A stretch of DNA of 64,000 nucleotides from Odontesthes bonariensis (taxonomy: Eukaryota > Chordata > Actinopteri > Atheriniformes > Atherinopsidae): assembly GCF_027942865.1 (NCBI RefSeq), contig NC_134514.1, forward strand, positions 39,481,765 to 39,545,764, given 5' to 3'. The position numbers and the translations under genes were made by a program. The notes beneath the pieces are model-generated. The model worked only from the letters and a program-made list of their open reading frames with translations, was not told the DNA's origin and ran no database searches. Positions 43,313 through 54,047 of the stretch are shown here, one piece after another (positions within the stretch are counted from its first letter, which is position 1; each line of letters starts with the position of its first letter).

Positions 43313-43444
43313 TGAATTCGATTAATTTTTTTTATTGAGTCCCGGCCCTTGTATTATTATATCTTTCAAACTTGAGGAACTTAATACCTGCCCACAATGT
43401 TGCCAATTTATGTCAGTATGTGTACGTATTGAAAATTAAAATTC
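43313..43444. other. Short spacer
   Basis: Begins with AATTCGATTAATTTTTT and GAGTCCCGGCCCT, similar to a hAT right end (compare 27330-27411). Otherwise AT-rich. Confidence 0.35.
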
Positions 43445-44049
43445 AATAGGCAAGGTAAGGCAAGGCAAGTTTATTTGTACGACACAATTCAACAACAAGG
43501 TGATTCAAAGTGCTTTACAGAGACATTAAAACAGTAGAAATAAAAACCATGATTTAAATTTTAAACAAAAAAAGAACAATAGATTAAATCAGATAAAATC
43601 AGTAGTTAAAATAAAATTAAGTTTTGAAACTCAAGCTTCAGATTTGGAGCTTTTTTAAATGCAGCTGAAAATAGGTGTGTCTTCAACCTGGACTTAAATA
43701 CACTAAGTGTTTCAGCTGATCAGGCTTTCTGGGAGTTTGTTCCAGACATGTGGAGCATAGAAGCTGAATGGAGCTTCTCCATGGCTGGTTCTGACTCTGG
43801 GAACTGATATAAGACCGGATCCAGATGACCTGAGGGGTCTGGAAGGCTCATACTGGGTCAGGAGGTTACTATGTATTCTGGTCCTGGACCATTCAGAGCT
43901 TTGTAGACCAGCATCAGAACTTTAAAGTCTATCCTCTGATGGACAGGCAGCCGGTGTAAAGACCTCAGAGCTGGACTGATGGGGTCCACTTTTTTTGGTC
44001 TTAGTGAGGACTCGAGCAGCAGAGTTCTGAATAAGCTGCAGTTGTCTAA

Positions 44050-44840
44050 GGCTCTGTTTACATTAATTCATTTCACCATTTCTTCGTGTCGGCGTCTTGC
44101 AAACTATTTACATTTACACACAAAGTTGCTGTCCTCTCAATAAAAGCCTAACTGTTTACTCTGAAACGGGGATCGGCTGATTCGCTAGTCACATGACTAA
44201 TCAGCTATCACATCACATGATCGCCCTTGCTTTATTATTTATTATGCTTTATTATTTATTCTTTATTATTTATTCTTCGGCGACAACAACTTGGTCCACG
44301 AAATTGTCCCACCATGCGCTGCTTCTGCCCGGTCTAACCCAAAAGCGGCGCTCCATGTACGGCTTGCGTTGCTGCAGTGGCTGGGTTCTCATCATAAAAG
44401 CTTGTTGAATCTGGCGCCTCCTTGCCACGTATTGTTGTGCACAGCGTACTACCAGCAGCAGGACATGGAGCAGGCTCCCATGCTGATCGTGGTTGTCCAT
44501 GATTTCCGTATTCTTCTCGATGACACGAATAGAAAGGAAGTGTGTAACTGAAGTGAAGCACGCCTGTTTGTTTTTAGTTTCCCAGCACTCAAGTCACATG
44601 ACCAACGATACCAGCCTAGCGAATCAGGGAGGAGTACGTCCGCAGTAGCTAGAGCTCAGCACTGCGGATCCTCGTTTCTCACCGTTTACAACTAAAATCA
44701 GCATCGTATGCGAATGCTTACGTGGGCTCCGGCGTCTTTGAATCCTTCCACCTATGAAGTCGTATTCCAGTATTTTAATGTAAATGGACAGTGCATCCGC
44801 GATAGAAACGATATAGAAACAGATTAGTATAAATGGCACC
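44050..44840. mobile_element. PIF/Harbinger element, 791 bp, with 3-bp TSD TAA
   Basis: Left end GGCTCTGTTTACATTAAT and inverted right end GGTGCCATTTATACTAAT match at most positions. TAA flanks both sides (44047-44049 and 44841-44843), and its removal restores the surrounding repeat. It carries a fragment of a Harbinger transposase. Confidence 0.8.
44270..44500 (-). pseudogene. HARBI1-like transposase N-terminal fragment
   Basis: The minus-strand frame has ARRRQIQQAFMMR and RRFWVRPGRSSAWWDNFVDQ, the usual N-terminal segment of HARBI1-like proteins (RRxWVRPGR..WW). It ends soon after; the DDE core is absent. Confidence 0.7.
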
Positions 44841-45235
44841 TAACTGACTTTTTAGGTAGACCGGTAAAGATGCTGTTACAGTAATCAAGCCTACTGAAGA
44901 TGAATGCAGGGACTAGTTTTTCCAGGTCCTGCTGAGACATCAGATCTTTTAACCTCGATATATTCTTAAGGTGATAGTTTATTTTGTTGTTTTTTTTATA
45001 ATCTGTGCCAGTGGGAGCATGTCCATGTTAAACAGAAGAAGTCCCAGGATGGAACCATGGGGAACTCCACATGTGATTCTTGTCTGCTCAGATGTAAAGT
45101 TACCTATTGACACAAAGTACTTCCCGTTCTCTCAGTATGTTTTGAACCAGTTTAGTACAGTTCCGGAAACCCGCCCAGTTTTCCAGTCGTTTGAGTAATA
45201 TATTGTGGTCAATTGTGTCAATAAAGACATGCGTT

Positions 45236-45904
45236 AAAAAAAAAAAGAAAGAATCTGCTGGTGTATCTATAAAACACAATTAAACTCACCATAATCCCTA
45301 TGTCACCCACACAGCTTTGCTGCTAACTGACCTAACCCTAACCCTTTTGAGCTGTATGTTTAGTAGGTTGTTTTACTAAACAGCTACTGCCACTTCAAAG
45401 CCACATGCCATTGGTGAATTAATGTTTGAAACAGTGTCCAATACTTTGTTTAACCCCAGAAAGTTGACACAGTAGCAGTTTAAGTCCTCCTATCAACACA
45501 AAGAAGCAGGTCATATATTCATACCCTTAAACAAGACCTATAGGTTTATCCCTTCAAATATCAACCATACAGGTATCCATAGGAAAATAAGACTAATATG
45601 ACCGTTTCCACATTGAGATGCATTCTTTTTGCAACGCCACCATTCCCTTAATGGATACCATTTTACTGATTGCCTCGATGATCAATCGTCAAGTTATTAG
45701 GAGCCTTTATCACTGTTTTGGCAGTAAGTTTGCTTACTTATGGTTGGTAATATTAACTACTTGGTTAGAGTATAAAAACAGAATTGCTGCTCAATGCCAC
45801 CATCACTTTAATGAACACCATTTTGACACTTCACATGCAGAAGCTCTTGTGACCACCAGAGGTTGCAGAACCTTTTAATATAATTATAGGTTGGTATTGC
45901 CTGC
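45236..45904. other. Unassigned sequence
   Basis: A short A-rich run at 45236-45252, then ordinary sequence without recognised coding or repeat feature. Confidence 0.4.
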
Positions 45905-46205
45905 ATTTGAGTCCCGGTTCGTGCCTTTCTGTGAGGAGTCTATATGTTCTCCCCGTGTATGCGTGGTCTCTCTCCGGGTACTCCGGCTTCCTCCCACTGT
46001 CCAAAAATATGCATGTTAGGTTAATTGGTGACTCTAAATTGTCCCTAGGAGTGAGTATGTCTGGTTTGTCTCTGTGTGTCCCTGTGACGGACTGGCGACC
46101 TGTCCAGGGTGTACCCCGCCTCTCACCCAATGGCAGCTGGGCTCCAGCCCCCCTGCAAACTCTTAATTGGATTAAGCAGGAATAGAAAATGAATGGATGG
46201 TATTG
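45905..46205 (+). mobile_element. tRNA-derived SINE of the fish (ATGG)n-tailed type
   Basis: Contains the box-B-like GAGTCCCGGTTCGTGCC, CTCCGGCTTCCTCCCACTGT, GGTTAATTGGTGACTCTAAA and GGCGACCTGTCCAGGGTGTA, and ends GAAAATGAATGGATGG. This is the familiar core and tail of a widespread teleost SINE. The tRNA head is mostly missing. Confidence 0.75.
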
Positions 46206-46845
46206 CTTGCATGAACATGCGGTAGTTTTTGGACGAGGAACAGTTTAAAATACTTGTATATCTTAAAACGTTCTCATGAGCCTCTTAGGCGTAAGCTTCT
46301 TCATAAGCTTTCAATTTAAAAATGTTGCCGTCAATTGTGTTTGTTTAGGATTGACACACGATTAAGAATAGATATTAATCGGTACACATTTAAAGAAATA
46401 ATAAAAAAGGGGTTTTAAAAAGCTTAAATATTACTTGGTTAGAGGCTACTCTCATGTTACCTGAGTAAGGCCATATATAAAACAAGGGTTATAGTCAAAT
46501 ATCACCCACCCAACATTCTTGTGCCTTTATTGAGGCTACAACATTTTGGACATTTAAACACATGTGAGGTTTGCATAGAGAAAAAGCAATCTGAAGCTCC
46601 TTGGTAGCAATAAACTGCAGTTTCTTTATATATTAAAAGTGTTTGATCTGAATGCTTTGCCCCTTAGTGTTCATCTCTAGCTTCATGTGCTGTCTTGGCC
46701 TATCTTACACATCCTAACTCAGTGCTGTGTGCCTTGTTAGATAAAGGTTGAAATCTGTTAAATATATATAGTTCCACACAACCACCTCGCCACAGTCTTT
46801 ATATGCTCACATTTTCTTGCCAAGCAATTGACATTGGCTTAGCAG
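46206..46845. other. AT-rich sequence, nothing recognised
   Basis: No open frame or repeat of note. Confidence 0.4.
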
Positions 46846-47883
46846 TAGGGATGGGAATTGAAAACCGGTTCTTGTTGAGAACCAGTTCCCAGTGTTTCAA
46901 TTCCTTGGAATCAGTTGCCTATTTTGCAAACAATTCCCTTATCGATTCCAGTGTGCGCGAATGACGTCACCACGCACGTTGCGTGGATTGCAGCCAGCAG
47001 TCAACAGTAAACATGGCGCCCAAGCGGCACAAACGCTCGAAAGTTTGGTTCCACTTCACTAAAAAAGATGAAAACAGGGCAACTTTGCAATACTTGCAAG
47101 TGGATCATCAAAGGGAGGAAATACTACCAACATCCAGAAACATTTGCGCACACAGCATGCAATAACTATTAAAGAATGTCGCGTTTTCGATCCGCTCCGG
47201 ACTAATGTTAGTGAATCTTAACCCAGCAGCAACGTTAGCATGTCCTCGGCTAACACTGCAGGTAACTAACTAACACTGCCTATCATGTTAGCGCCACTTG
47301 CCTCATTGTAAACCTGCTATTAGTAACGGTAAACGTTATATGAATGCCTTCTCAGGCATTTCATTTATATGACCATCACCAGAGCCTGAGGCTGGCAGTA
47401 CTACCTCCAGCTTCTCCTTTCACCGAAGCAGGGAAGAGTAAAATGACCCAGGCCAGGATAGACGAATGTCACAGAGCAGTGACTATGTTTGTGGTAAAAG
47501 GCTTGCACCCATTTGCCACAGTAGATGCCGCTGAATTTCGGTAGGTGAATGTGTTCAATTGTATGCTAAGTCAGAGAATGTCAAAGTTGCATGTTTTCCT
47601 CTAAGTTAACCAGATGTTTCACTCAGTCATTCATTCCCATCCCATTCCCCCTTTTCTAGGGAGATGACAAAGATTCTCAAGCCTAAGTACAAAGCCCCAA
47701 ACAGAGACAGTTTAACTAACATGACTTGTTACTTCTAAACTAAACAAAGTTGATGCTAATCGACCTGTTTGTTGCCCTTTTTTCCCAAATGAGAATCGAT
47801 AAGGGAATCGATAAAGAACCGAACCGTTAAAGCAGAATCGTAAAAAGTTGGAATTGTAAAAATCTTATCAATTCCCATCCCTA
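46846..47883 (+). mobile_element. Deleted hAT element retaining transposase exons, 1038 bp
   Basis: Ends TAGGGATGGGAATTGAAAA and TTATCAATTCCCATCCCTA. The flanks CTTAGCAG (46838-46845) and CCCAGCAG (47884-47891) agree at 6 of 8 positions. GGGAATCGATAAAG-type subterminal words lie near the right end. Transposase exons remain inside, but the catalytic core is lost. Confidence 0.8.
47014..47738 (+). pseudogene. ZBED1-like hAT transposase remnants (BED finger and linker exons)
   Basis: MAPKRHKRSKVWFHFTKKDE at 47014 is the start of a BED finger; a frameshift near 47085 leads to CNTCKWIIKGG and the histidine end KHLRTQH. A later exon (47365-47543) has MTQARIDECHRAVTMFVVKG and ends AAEFR at a donor GTAGGTG. 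An acceptor TTTTCTAG at 47658 is followed by EMTKILKPKYKAPNRDSL, so an intron of about 116 bp was once spliced. No DDE residues remain. Confidence 0.7.
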
Positions 47884-47891
47884 CCCAGCAG

Positions 47892-50081
47892 GTTTCTGCT
47901 ACAGATCTGTTTAACACTGTAAACGACAGGATTAGCAAATGAAATGGATAAAAGGTTGATTGCAATGATCAAACCTTTTTGAAACCTTGATTAAACAGGC
48001 TAAGATTTAGATCAAATTAGAATGGAAAATATACACCAAGAATGAATTGGACCATGGCATGGTAAAAGATGACACTGAGAACAGTGCAATGTTTCATGTA
48101 ATTCTGTTTTCTTTCTACTTTCATTCCACTATTTCTTGGTAGGATTTATGGTACTTTTGACTGAACCCAGACCTTTTATCCAAATATGAGGCTGTTTATT
48201 GGTGCTTCTATTTTGGCTAACTTACTACAAAGAATGATAACTGAATGCCTATAATAAACCACTTATGTATACTTGTTTTATTTCTGTTAGGCGTAAGACA
48301 ATTTTCAAGGTTGATCATAAAATCATTTTTTTAAAAGAATAAATAATTGAAATAAAATGATTCATAATGTGTTGTGATTTTGTTCAAATGTGAGGGATAC
48401 TGTCTGAGTGTAAATCCTCTGGCTCAGCCTGTGTTCAGACCAGTAGAATTGTCCTTACCTCTGCTAACGAAGCAAAGCTCTGAGGAGCATCCGGCTGAGA
48501 TAGGACTCTGCTTTGTTCCCAGTTCTGACTCCTCTTATTGTTCCTTTTTCTGCATCTCTGTCAAACCTTCCACCTCTTCTTGACCCATACTGTCAGCTTA
48601 CAGTCTGTTGACCTTTGACCCTCTCCAATCACAAACAGTGGGGAACCTCTCGACCACCTCTTGACTCGTGGAGGGTGAGATGAGTGTTTTGTTTTAACTG
48701 GTCTGACCCTTCCTAACCTTTAGGACCCCATGAGTGCAATATTATGTAATCTGTCTCTGTCTGAGTTATGTAATAACACACCCAACATAATTCACTGGCA
48801 ATGACTCATAAACATTGAACATGACTTAACCAACAGACCCAGATGAGTAACCATATGTGTAAATAAGTCCCACTGATATTCAGGGGTCATTCATACAAAA
48901 ATCTGTCAAAATTTGTAGCAATGAGAATAAATGCATTTTTTTTTTTTTTTTTTCATTTTTATTTAATCTTATTTCATTTTTGGAGGGATTTAAATAACAA
49001 CAGCCCCGGCCGGATAACAACAACACAGCATCTCTGAGCTAACAGTGCAATAGTACGCGTTCATTCATTCATTCGGCTTAAAGTATTGGTGAAATAAAGA
49101 CAGATAAATCCTTATTTAGAGGCTGTAGTGTCTCTGCCCTGTACTCTCTGTTTTATGGATATACGCCGATCTCAAGTGATCTAAATATCTTCCGAAGGAC
49201 GCCGACTTTCACCAAACTGTTATCGGTGAGCAGATGAAGGTATTTTATGCCAGAGATAAGGTCCAGCTTTAAAAAAAACCAAACTTCTCCTTTAAAATGA
49301 TCTTGTTATGGTTACTTTGGGTTAAAAACAAACATTAATCTCCATGGATTAGTGTCCCATAAATGATCTAAATCTTTAAGTAAAACCATTGTCACAGGTT
49401 GCAGTCTACGTGTGGCATATGATGGCAATATCAATATTTTTGCTGTTATTTTATAATGATTATTAGACAGACTTTTTCATGATGATAGCTATAATCATCA
49501 CTGTAGTTTAAAATAAAACAATGAAGAAAAAATTCTACAGATGACACAAATTTCTGAATACTCTACAAGCCCAGGCAGGCCAAATATTTGCACGAGTTAT
49601 ATATTGTAATTGTGTCACTGATGGCCACTTGGCTACTTAGTGCTGGCTCCAAAACATTTAAAATAAATACTGTAGTAAGTGAATGAATTTCTCCAACAAG
49701 TCCTTATGATTGTTATGAAGTCATCACAAAGTTAGCTAACTCCCACTGTGATGGAGCTTCATTGAAAGTCATCGATGTCTGAAAAATAGGCTGCATATTT
49801 TTGTCCAATCAGGTTTCAGGTATAAAGCCCCTGAGCTCCACCAAATAAGGTCACTTTTGGCCTCAAAAAGATGGCAATGACCAATGGACTTTCCAAACCA
49901 GTGACTGCGATGCCAACTTCCATCTTTTCTATGCAGTCGGTGGGTGTTATTGTAAAAGGAACAAATTAAAGTCAGCAGGATTCATCTCAAATTAAATAAA
50001 CACATCAACATGCAGGAAATTTCAGGCTAAAGCAATAGTTATTTAACAGTAATCCATATTTTTTTGTAATTAATAAAGTTT
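47892..50081. other. Long stretch without recognised gene
   Basis: AT-rich non-coding sequence. A T run of about 20 lies at 48938-48957. No protein motif, tRNA or repeat family was recognised. Confidence 0.4.
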
Positions 50082-50477
50082 TTACCTGATTAATTTTGTG
50101 AAACAAATCTTATTTCCTAAAGCCCATATGAGCACATTCTGAGCAGTGTACTGTGGACCCGATGGTTCCAGCTGAGGCTGAACATCCACCCCAAACACGG
50201 CGGCAGCTTGTGGGCTGAGAAGGAGTTTACCCGGGACATAAAAAACTAAGTGTAGGGCTGCAGCGGCATCACTGTTGGTTTCATAAAGACGTTTTAATGG
50301 AGCCCTGCAGTGTGTGAGCCCTGACCAGATGATGCCCCCTGATGCCCCCTCATGTAGGAAAGTCTTCAGCAGTGTTATCTTCTGAGCAGCTGCAGCACAT
50401 GTAGAACATCCGGTCTGATGCTGATGCTGCTGCACATACGGTGACAGTTTCTGCCCCTCCAGCAGTGGTACCATCAC
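50082..50477 (-). CDS. Unrecognised ORF, 131 codons
   Basis: Starts MMVPLLEGQKLSPYVQQ and ends ALGNKICFTKLIR. There is no signal peptide, membrane segment or known motif that I can identify. It lies just left of a large CA/CG-rich array and in a stretch with no clear transposon. A chance frame is as likely as a real gene; splice sites were not evident. Confidence 0.15.
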   Translation of the reverse strand: MMVPLLEGQKLSPYVQQHQHQTGCSTCAAAAQKITLLKTFLHEGASGGIIWSGLTHCRAPLKRLYETNSDAAAALHLVFYVPGKLLLSPQAAAVFGVDVQPQLEPSGPQYTAQNVLIWALGNKICFTKLIR

Positions 50478-50589
50478 ACTCTGCCCTTAAAGCTCAGGGT
50501 GTCATGCAATCTGAATCTACCATCTGGAAGCCGGAGAGACGCTACTCTTTCCACATATTTGTGAGCTGCAGTCACTCCTGCCTCCTGGT

Positions 50590-51325
50590 GGCTGTTCCTC
50601 ACACTCGCACTCTCACACACACGCACAGACACACACACACACATGCACGCACAGACTCACACACACACGCACGCACGCAGACACACACACGCACGCACAG
50701 ACACACACACGCACGCAGACACACACACACACACGCACGCACAGACTCACACACACACGCACGCACGCAGACACACACGCACGCACGCACGCACAGACAC
50801 ACACACGCACGCAGACACACACACACATACGCACGCAGACACACACGCACGCACACACGCACGCAGACACGCAGACACACACATATGCACGCAGACACAC
50901 ACACGCACGCACGCAGACACACACACACACGCACGCACGCACGCACAGACACACACACGCACGCAGACACACACACACACACGCACGCACACACGCACGC
51001 AGACACGCACAGACACACACATATATATGCACGCAGACACACACACACACACACGCAGACACACACATACGCACGCAGACACACACACGCACGCACGCAC
51101 ACACACACACACACACGCACGCACGCACAGACACACACACATACGCACGCAGACACACACACGCACGCACGCACACACACACGCACGCAGACACACACAC
51201 ACACACACACACGCACGCACACACAGACACACACACATACGCACGCAGACACACGCACATACGCACGCAGACACACGCACATACGCACGCAGACACACGC
51301 ACATACGCACGCAGACACACGCATG
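50590..51325. repeat. CA-rich / CG-containing purine-pyrimidine array
   Basis: About 735 bp built from ACACAC, ACGCACGC and GCAGACAC blocks in irregular order. Almost perfect alternation of purine and pyrimidine apart from the AGAC steps. Open frames in it on both strands are an artefact of the repeat. Confidence 0.9.
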
Positions 51326-51639
51326 CACGGACGCAAGGATTTGGGTGGGGTGTAAAGGTGGGCTCAGTTTGTCCTATGCTTTGTTCTACATTCCATATGT
51401 TCACAGTGTGGGACTTCCACGCCACAGCTCAGCGCAGTCCTAAAGTCAGCTGGAGAAAGACTTGTTCTCAATTTGACTTCCTTATATTTCAGACAGTGTT
51501 ATCATATGTTGATATGTTGTTCTCACTTCTGTTATGCGACAGCTCTCCAATAACTTTATGAAACACATCATTATAGTGTCAAATAGAATGCATTATTATG
51601 TGTGAAAATGCCCAGCTTTACATAAAACAGTGAAGCAGC

Positions 51640-51880
51640 ATTTGTGCACCCTAACCCACCCCTCAGGGGACCGATGGTTCGATCCCTGGCTTCCCCAACG
51701 GGGCAGTTTCTAGGGCAAGATGCTGAGCCCAACATTGCCCCAAACAAGTTCCCCAATTGAACGTTACTTGGGAAAAAATAGGGTTGGTAAAAAGTGTACA
51801 GAAATGCTTTATGTGAAGCACTTTGAATAGTTTTGTACATGAAATGTGCTATACAAATAAATGGGACTTTGACTTGTTAA
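51640..51880 (+). mobile_element. tRNA-derived SINE
   Basis: Contains ATGGTTCGATCCCTGGCTTC (box B), GGGCAAGATGCTGAGCCC, and the tail GTGAAGCACTTTGAATAG followed by GTGCTATACAAATAAATG. This is a usual fish SINE tail, similar to AFC-like families. Confidence 0.6.
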
Positions 51881-52004
51881 GGTTAACGCTCTTAATGGGC
51901 TGTGGGTGTGAGAGGCTATCTCTCCGTTCATTTCCAACCCTCCACCTGCTTCATACTGCTTTTTGAGTTCAACTGAAAATAATTGCCGATCCCAAAGAAT
52001 AGCC

Positions 52005-52095
52005 CTGTGATGAAACTGGGGCTGGACGAGGCTGGGGTAAGTTCCTGCCCCACTGCATGCTGGGAAGAAGAGGACACAGGAAATGGATGGATGGT
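52005..52095 (+). repeat. Diverged SINE 3' tail
   Basis: CACTGCATGCTGGGAAGAAG and AAATGGATGGATGG resemble the tail of the SINE at 45905-46205. Confidence 0.4.
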
Positions 52096-52413
52096 TCCAG
52101 ACTGTACTTTGTTCCTTTATGTGCAAAAACAGAAAATAAATGATTGTGTTCCTCGACTTTTGACAAACACCTGAGGCTCCTCCACCAGTTTTTTTTTTTT
52201 TTAACTAACTGTACAGCAGTTGAATTTTCACCAAGTTTATTTCAGCATAAGTGGATTCTTTTAAAACACCTCACGCCGTTTCTCTAAGCTTTTCTTTTTT
52301 CTTGCAATGTCCAGTACAAGCAAGCAAAACATCAACAATGTCACACATGGCCAAGTCCGACATGATCAAACTGTGTCAATGACATTAGGAAGCAACCCAT
52401 TCAACATTAAGAC

Positions 52414-52431
52414 GGGGGGGGGGGGGGGGGC
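52414..52431 (+). repeat. G homopolymer run (about 18)
   Basis: A single uninterrupted G tract in otherwise ordinary sequence. Confidence 0.85.
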
Positions 52432-52857
52432 CGGGCAGTCACATAATAACCATGATAATGACCAAATGATCAAATGCCCTAAAGGTCAGATTCTCTTTAG
52501 ACTCACAGCCTTCTGTACAGTGTGAGTGTGTGAGTCTATGCATGCGTGTGCACTTTATCTCCATCTAACAAACATTAGATTACATAGAGACTCAAAGTGT
52601 TCTAATAAGGCATTATGTGGCAAACAGAAACTACACAGGCTAACAAAAAACATCAGTACCAAAAAAATCTGCTTTAAGGCCAAAAAACAGAACAAAGGAC
52701 CTCAAAACCAGAGCAAAAATCCAGCTGAACTCTGAACTAATCTTTATATGTCAATACAGAGAGGATTTAATGATGGGATGAAGAAAGGAAATATGTGGGC
52801 CCTACCTGTCTGAAATGGTGTGCTGTTCCAGGTTAGTGAACTGGAATTTGAACTTAA

Positions 52858-53512
52858 AGGATAAGACCGGTTTTTTGACATTGGGCCCTTGATTTCACAT
52901 TATAACATGATGTTCTACTCACCCCTGCTTGTTGTTGGTCATTTGGAGCTGTTCCGAAGATATTCGCGAGGCGTCTGGCTGCTCTCTTGAGATATTCGGC
53001 CATGAAACGGTTTCCTATGGGCAAGCTTATACAGGCACAAACTATGCTGTTTATAATTTATTAATTACTCTACACTAGCACTGATAACGTGGAGGTGCGT
53101 CGCTTACTTAAAAAAATCCGGGTTACTAATTTTGAATTTTAGCCGAATGAATAAATAGGCAGCAGGTCTGTGGGCTGTCTGTGGCAGTAGCACGATGAGG
53201 ACGTCAGTAACACCCACTTTACGACAAAAAAATCAAAATTACAATAACCCGGATTTTTTTAAGTAAGCGACGCACCTCCACGTTATCAGTGCTAGTGTAG
53301 AGTAATTAATAAATTATAAACAGCATAGTTTGTGCCTGTATGAGCTTGCCCATAGGAAACCGTTTCATGGCCGAATATCTCAAGAGAGCAGCCAGACGCC
53401 TCGCGAATATCTTCGGAACAGCTCCAAATGACAAACAACAAGCAGGGGTGAGTAGAACATCATGCTATAATGTGAAATCAAGGGCCCAATGTCAAAAAAC
53501 CGGTCTTATCCT
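52858..53512. mobile_element. Foldback TTAA element with about 280-bp near-identical arms
   Basis: TTAA flanks both sides (52854-52857, 53513-53516). The left arm begins AGGATAAGACCGGTTTTTTG and the right arm is its inverted copy; the arms continue to about 53142 and from about 53231. Only a handful of mismatches were seen (for example T/C in AAGCTTATAC against the inverted right arm). The loop of about 90 bp has no gene. The first bases AGGA and the TTAA site resemble the element at 33430-37939. Confidence 0.88.
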
Positions 53513-53516
53513 TTAA

Positions 53517-54047
53517 GAACAGCTGGAATTTGTGTGAGTAAAAACATGAAGGCTGTGTGCTCCACTGTGAAAGCAGTGAGTTACAGATTGACTTCAGCAG
53601 GGCGCAGAGCCAGAGGTTGCACTGGGACCACAGCTGCTGACAGTAGCATAACGAGCTGGGAAAATACCATCAAAAGTTTATGTACAAAATACATTCATGA
53701 AGACATCTTTACAAACAAAACCAGGTCAATAAAAAGCAGGACACCATCAGCTTAAAGTTCAAATGGCTCAAACACAGAACTGAGTGAATGGAGTGCGGTA
53801 CAGAGTGATGGGAGGGTGGGGGGCACAGCCACAGGGGTTTGCTGTGGTGACACAAATAAGAATAACCACCTCCTTATGAGGGTTTGGGATAGCTTGTTCA
53901 TGACATTACTTTGGGTTAAAGAAATATATAACAAGTATTTTCAAAAATCTGCCCCATTGACGAAAAAAAAAGACCAAATTTATTAAATTTGAATGAAGAA
54001 TAAACATAATTCTCGTTTATTAGGAAAGTAAATGAAAAAAAAGTTCT
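53517..54047. other. Non-coding sequence before the satellite
   Basis: No recognised features; frames here are short. Confidence 0.4.

Larger units (their letters stand above)
43445..45235 (-). mobile_element. LINE-like repeat, 3' part on minus strand, split by a Harbinger
   Basis: On the minus strand the 3' end reads AAGCACTTTGAATCACC and CTTGCCTTGCCTTACC near 43450-43520. The rest is a conserved but non-open text (for example TTCAGAGCTTTGTAGACCAG at 43889 on plus) typical of a widespread fish repeat. After 44049 it is interrupted, and it continues at 44841 with CTGACTTTTTAGGTAGACC to about 45235. Confidence 0.6.

Noticed and set aside
43530..44040. Possible protein-coding gene in the conserved non-open text
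   Set aside because: It matches the pattern of a widespread fish repeat and has stops in all frames.
50599..51425. Long frames on both strands (Thr-His and Cys-Val repeats)
   Set aside because: They come from the CA/CG-rich array, which is open on both strands by composition.
51640..51880. Functional tRNA gene
   Set aside because: Only a box-B-like motif is present, followed by a SINE body and tail; no cloverleaf is apparent.
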